Below are positions 58,601-64,000 of a stretch of DNA of 64,000 nucleotides, one piece after another. Within the stretch, counting starts at the first letter, position 1. Each line of letters starts with the position of its first letter. This DNA is from Brachionus plicatilis (taxonomy: Eukaryota; Rotifera; Eurotatoria; Ploima; Brachionidae), in the NCBI GenBank assembly GCA_010279815.1, contig QEOQ01000180.1, positions 2,043,151 through 2,107,150 of the forward strand, written 5' to 3'. Under the pieces are notes generated by a model. The model did no database searches, was not told the origin of the DNA, and saw nothing but the letters and a program-made list of their open reading frames with translations. A program made the position numbers and the translations under genes.

Positions 58601-61600
58601 AGCATTTCGAAAGAGACAATTCATCGACTTGCCGTTGACTTCAAATTCAAGTCTAGTAGGTTTTTTTTTTAAAAAATGAGTATTTTTTCGAATTAAATCT
58701 ACTTTTAGTAAGAATATCAAACTATGCAGCTTTTGAAGATTTTGTTTTGTAAAAGAACAAAATTATAGCTATTTAAAAACTATTTTTATGCTGGACATAT
58801 TCTATATGGACGGCCAAGTAGACAGTTTACTAAAATAAAAAATTTTTCGTAACAAGAAAAATAAAACTTAAGGTACTTCTGGCAATGGTTGAACTTAATA
58901 ATAATGAAAATTTGAACCACTTTTTTCATCTTTTACAGAATTTTTCATTTATTTAGAATATTTTTTAATTTTTTCATTTAAAATTTCTTGTTTCTATTTT
59001 TATTTACTTTTTTAAACCTAAATGCTGTCCTAATTTTGGATTTCGGTCAGACTGCTTGTTTGACTAGCCGCTAAGCTACAGTCCGTAAAGGCAGTCCCAA
59101 TAGCTGCTAAAAATATTTTAGAATTAAATTCATTAATATATCAAATTTGGCATTATTATTTATAAATTTCAAAATATTAAACAGTTTTTCAATCTTTCGT
59201 TTCAAAAATGACAAAAAACAATTAATTTTTTTTTCGAAAAATTATGATTACCTTCTTCAAATTTCTATCACGACTGATTCTACATAAATTTTTTTTATAA
59301 CATCAATATGTTTCAAATTTCTGTTTTTAGTGAAAAATGTATGATAGATTTGATATATCGGTGAAACTCAATCAAGAAAAATTAAAAGCTCAAACAAAGA
59401 TTTATTTCAAATAAAATTCAGAGTTAGGACTTTGTAAGTCTAATATATAAAATTATTGATTTCGCCAAATTTTAACTGCAATCTTGTTCCAATCAATGGC
59501 ACACAAATATTTTATATATTTTGGTTGTATTCTCAATAGATCCTTGAAACATTTAAATGCATAGTTTCAAAAAACATATTTTGCTAAAATTCTATAGAGA
59601 ATCAAAACAGATCCAATCACTATGAATATTAAGGTTTATGACGATATTTAGACATCTTATCCAAACATTTTGATCTAAGAAGAATGAAGATTAAAAAAAT
59701 AAAATTATACTTTGAATCTGCTACAGTGCATCTTTAAATAATCTAATATTTTCTAAATAGTTATTACAGATAAAATTTCTAGAAATGAGAATGAAAAAAA
59801 AATGAGAAAAACGCATTAGAAATTTGTGATCTTAAGGGATACCTCAATTTTGTTTTTTTTTCTAAAAATAATAAGTTATATTTTGAAAACTCAAGATAAA
59901 TCAACTGATTAGTTCTCGAAAAACTTTTATTTTTGTATTAAACTTCTTTATTTTTAAGAAAAATATTTAAATTTGAGTAACTAGCGATATGTAAAATTAT
60001 TGCTTTAAATTTCAAGTTTCATCTTCATTGTTTCAGTATTAGTAAAATGTGTTCATTTTCTTTAAGTTTTTATTTTAATGTGTTTTATTCCCATGAATTT
60101 TTTTGCTAATCCAAAAAAATCTAATTAAATTAATAAATTGAAGAGATTATAAAATGTTATGGTTGTGAAAATTTAAAAGGATATTTTACAGTTTAATTAG
60201 ATATAATTTTCTAGCTTAAATGAAAATGGAAATAATGTTTTTTTATAGTATTATTACCAAATAGAGTTCATCTCATTTTCAGTCTTCGAATTTTTAAATA
60301 AAGGGATTGTAGAATCTTTATTAAAATCAATTAAGCTATTTTAATTTAATATCAAATAAATTTGATTGATTTCTTTTTTAATGAAAAAACTTTAGTTTTA
60401 AAAATATTTGAGCTTACTTCAAATTTTTAATGGTTTTAAACAAATGTATTAATTAATTATTTATTTCTCTTTAATGATAAAATTGTAACAAAGAAGTCCG
60501 TCCCCTAAAACAAGACTTTCGAGTTTTTACCTAGAGTTTCTGACCATCGTTTCCATGTACATAATAGAGGCTCTAATTCATTGAATATGTAAATCCTGAA
60601 ATCCGAGATTTGGATCTTAATACAGAATTAAAAAAGGAACATGAAAAATAGAGTAACACTTAAAATCCAAAAACTAAAATTAGTTAAACCAAAATAAAAC
60701 TTAAAATTGAAATTTGGAATTAAGAACACGGTAAAAAATTAAGCTTAAAACTTTTTTTAATATTTTTTATATATTATTAAAAATCATTATTAATCCCTAA
60801 AAAAAAATACGAGAAAATCTGAAAATTAAACACTTATTGGCACTACCAAATTAAATATTTTTTATTATTTTTTATTTTCAATTTACGCCAATTCTGACGA
60901 TGATAAAATTTTAAAAGAAAAGCAAAATATAATATTGAAATTGAGTAGAAATGTACTTTTTTTTCTTAGAGAAATTTGAAAAAGAAAAAATTTATTAAAA
61001 ACGAAATTAAAAAAAAAAAATACCAGACAAATCGAAATTCTAATCTTAATTTCAACATTCCTGTACTAATTTAATTTTTAATTAGATTAATTAATTCCTA
61101 CTTTACAAATACAAAATTTTCAAACAAAAAATTATTTTTCATTGAACTATAGATTTTTTGAAACTTATCTAATCAAAATAAAATTAATTAATATTATACA
61201 ACTAACGTTACACAGATTTACATCTTCTATTAAATAACATTCAAAAATAAATCTTTTACTAATAGCAGAAATAATATATTAATTAATTAATTAAAAAGCA
61301 AATTTTAAAATTACTTTCATCGAACTTAGTCAGGATGTCTAAAGCAAAACCATCTTGTATCGAATTTTTTATTATTGAATTAAATCTAATAGGCTGATTG
61401 TTCACAACATTTTTTGTCAAATATTCAATGTTTATCTTATTGGAAATAGATCGACGTCTGTAAAATAGTTCTTGTAAATTAAGCAATGGGCTCATATCTT
61501 CCAAAGAATATCGATAAGACTTTTTCCATTTTTTGACTAAATTTTCGCAAACAAAACACGAATTTGCTAAGTCAATCCAAAAATATTTTCTAAGATAGTC

Positions 61601-63516
61601 CATTTCTTCATTATTCAAATTTGAATTCAAAATTGGATACAATTTGGCATTATAAAGAGTTTTGCACTCAGTCTCATCAGGCCACAAGTCTTTTTCATAA
61701 ATTGATGTAAGAGAGCTAAATTTTGACATTTTATTATTCATTATGGTCCAATAATTGCTCTCATATTCTTTATTCAAGTTATCGTCCATGCCAAATACTA
61801 CGTTTAAATTTACATCTATTGACAAGCAATCAAGAGAAATGTTCACATTTTGAATTATTAAATTGGATGGAAAATTTCTTATTTCATTAAACTAAGTTAA
61901 ATTAAAATAAATGTGTTAAATGTAAAATAAATTATCTAAAATAAAAAAAAATTAACCATACTAGCTTTAAATCACTCAAATAGGTATTTTGATTAATTTT
62001 TATTTTACTCGATTTGAAATCACAATTGAATATAAAGACTGGAGACTCTACATTCAATTCTGTTTTGGTTACGATTGAATTAACAAATAATGATTGGCAT
62101 GAATTAAAAGTTGATGAAATATTTGAAGCTTTGGTCAAGCAATTAATGTAATTGGTACAATTGGTTTTATCTTTATTTGCTTTATCTGAATACTGAAATG
62201 CATCAAAGATTATTTTCTTGTGGCCAAACGTCTCATTGTCCATATAAACATGAAGCATATTTTCACCTACAGTAATGTTATGTATTTTGATATCATGAAG
62301 ACTTTTCCATAAAGTCTTTCGACATTGTTTCAAAACAGTTGCTCTATTTGAAAAGGCCGGAAGATTGGTCTTAAATTGACCATTAACGTATTCCTCTCTG
62401 GTTATTCCATCACAGCATGCCAATAAAATATCGAAAAAAAGAGATAACTTGAAAAAATATAGAGTTTAATGACTCCTTTAAAAAAGATAAAATGTTTTAC
62501 TGAAACTGGTGAAGCTCCACTATCAATTCCGATATAGCTACATGCGTCTAATGGAGGAAAAGCAATCATATTAAATAAAATCTTACATATCTCAAAATTA
62601 AAATAAACTATTCCGCTGACCTTAAAAAAAAAGAATTAAACAAAAAAAAAAATTATTTTTTACAATACCAAATTATATTTTCCGCGGATAGATGATGATT
62701 TAAGCAATTTCTCATCATCAGGCTGATAATAAATGTTTTCAACTAAAGTCTTTTAAGTAAAAAAAATAATTAGAAAATTTAATTTTTTTAAAATTACTCC
62801 ATCATTTTTTAAGTGGTAGATTCCATTTGATTTAACTTCACTAGGCAAAGCCATCGAAGAGACAACACATATTTTTTTATCATTTATTTGAATTTTTTCT
62901 TTGAATAATTTTTAAAATCAAACTAACAAAATTTTCTTACTTTTACCATGATTTGGTAAATAAAATATCATGTCGCTACTACAAACATAAATTCCGGGGT
63001 CGGAATTAAAGCGTGCATTTTCAAAGTTGGCAATTTGGAATGTCATTGTATTAAAAAGTAAATCGAAATTGGACTTGAGTTGGCAATTTTCAGGATCTTT
63101 TAAAGGTAAGGTACAAAATCCTTTTGAAACCAAGTCAAAGGGATACTGTCGTCCCATGTGAATAATTAAAATGAAAGAGTTTTTTAGAACATCGACACTT
63201 GTTAGCTAAATCAAAAATCTATTATTTTAATTTTATATTCATAAATAAATACATGAAGACGGCTTTTTGCACTAAGAGCCTCTGAAACGATTAAAAGAGC
63301 ATTTAAGGTGGCTCCTCCACTACCAATTGGTTTTTCAGGATCTTCAATGCATATTATCAACGTTTCTTTATCAATCAAGTTTTTTCTTTTTTTCAACTCC
63401 AGTTCTGAACAGTTTTGTTAGAAAAAGTACATTTGATTGAAATCTAAATTACCTTTTTGATAGGCTATTGAACTATTTTTATTAGCACAAGTAAGAACGA
63501 TTGCAGTCCACTTCAT
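55677..63516 (-). CDS. FCSK: L-fucose kinase
   Basis: There are thirteen exons in transcript order: 63453-63516, 63253-63404, 62947-63205, 62798-62898, 62669-62749, 62501-62620, 61962-62447, 61315-61891, 57115-57422, 56414-57014, 56077-56364, 55893-56015 and 55677-55840 (TAA at 55677). They join in phase to 1107 residues (human about 1080). The N-terminal fucokinase domain shows MKWTAIVLTCANKNS, EDPEKPIGSGGATLNALL, HMGRQYPFD, YVCSSDMIF and PPLDACSYIGIDSGA. The C-terminal GHMP kinase domain shows CPARLDLAGAWSDTPP, the ATP loop LPQGSGLGTSSI, GGWQDQIGG and ALAGAGGGGFLY. It phosphorylates L-fucose to beta-L-fucose 1-phosphate with ATP in the cytosolic GDP-fucose salvage pathway. All kinase motifs look intact. 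One intron (57423-61314) is 3.9 kb, while most others are about 50 nt. No fused GDP-fucose pyrophosphorylase follows. Confidence 0.95.
57423..61314. other. Large fucokinase intron
   Basis: 3.9 kb of AT-rich intronic DNA between the exons ending at 61315 and starting at 57422. The flanking phases agree (both phase 1), so no coding exon need be missing. No transposon ORF or clear inverted repeat was recognised in it by eye. Confidence 0.6.
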
Positions 63517-63861
63517 TTTAGCTGAAAACAAAAATTTAAAATGAATTGAAAATTATGAAAATATTTTAACTAATTATTCAAAAATTTAGCAAAATTTTAT
63601 AAAGATATCAAAATTTTAATAACTAAAAAAACTAAACTAAAAAATGTGTTTGGTGAGTTAATTTAGATAGAAGATATAGCGAAAATTGTTTATTTTTAAA
63701 TTGTAATTTGATACTCTTAAAATTTGTTAAAAACAGGGAATAAATTGTGATAAGAAAATTAAAAGGAAATATTTTTTTCTAAATTATTTATTTAAAATAA
63801 ATTGAATGAACTATATTGAATATAGATCAATAAAAGATGAAAAATTTCAACTATAATTAGC
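63517..63861. other. Intergenic between eEF1A 3' end and fucokinase start
   Basis: 345 bp of AT-rich sequence holding the eEF1A 3' UTR and the fucokinase promoter (both genes on the minus strand). No further feature seen. Confidence 0.5.
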
Positions 63862-64000
63862 TTATTTCTTTTTGGTGGCCTTTTCGGCTTTTTCAGCAGC
63901 TTTGGTCTTGGTGCCTTGAGTGGTCTTCTTTTCGACCTCCTTGATGACACCGACAGCAACAGTTTGTCTCATATCACGGACAGCGAAACGACCCAATGGA
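63862..64000 (-). CDS. EEF1A: Translation elongation factor 1-alpha, C-terminal end (partial)
   Basis: The reading frame enters at the window edge and ends at TAA 63862-63864. It encodes [20 protein letters not shown], the highly conserved last strand block of eEF1A domain III, then a Lys/Ala-rich tail ([13 protein letters not shown]). eEF1A delivers aminoacyl-tRNA to the ribosome as a GTPase. Only the 3' part lies in the window, so start, GTPase domain and introns cannot be described. Its codons use more C and G in third positions than the neighbouring genes, as expected for a highly expressed gene. Confidence 0.96.
   Translation of the reverse strand, partial: PLGRFAVRDMRQTVAVGVIKEVEKKTTQGTKTKAAEKAEKATKKK

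Overview
The window is AT-rich eukaryotic nuclear DNA (by eye roughly a quarter G+C) carrying intron-split animal genes. Many introns are only about 45-60 nt, all GT-AG. ECSIT, a GRAF-type RhoGAP, Mediator subunit 1, two Cys-loop receptor subunits, fucokinase and eEF1A together show a metazoan. Compact introns, extreme AT content and abundant small inverted-repeat elements would fit a monogonont rotifer such as Brachionus, but that assignment is inference.

Layout. 1-5.4 kb: an unrecognised plus-strand gene whose long intron holds a dead Tc1/mariner copy and a rearranged LINE. 5.4-8.0 kb (minus): ECSIT, converging on that gene with 44 bp between stop codons. 8.6-13.8 kb (minus): a GRAF/ARHGAP26-type BAR-PH-RhoGAP-SH3 gene in 16 exons. 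13.8-27.7 kb: a gene desert with LINE remains, a G+C-rich duplicated repeat and an inverted-repeat element. 27.7-31.8 kb: an exon-like ORF, then a G+C-rich Ty3/Gypsy retrotransposon truncated at both ends, with its protease segment inverted. 32.5-42.9 kb (plus): MED1, 7 exons, introns carrying several foldback elements. 42.9-47.8 kb: repeats, including a 2-kb element with about 215-bp terminal inverted repeats and a 9-bp target duplication. 47.9-53.6 kb (minus): two Cys-loop channel genes, one GABA-A/GRD-like and one nicotinic-like. 55.7-63.5 kb (minus): L-fucokinase, 13 exons. 63.9-64.0 kb (minus): the 3' end of eEF1A.

The genes do not form a pathway. The two neighbouring ligand-gated channel genes on the same strand are the only functional pairing. 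Exon models were built by hand from splice sites, phase continuity and remembered family motifs. For ECSIT, GRAF, MED1, both channels and FCSK the summed exon lengths are exact multiples of three, which supports the models. Most of the remaining sequence is intron or repeat debris.
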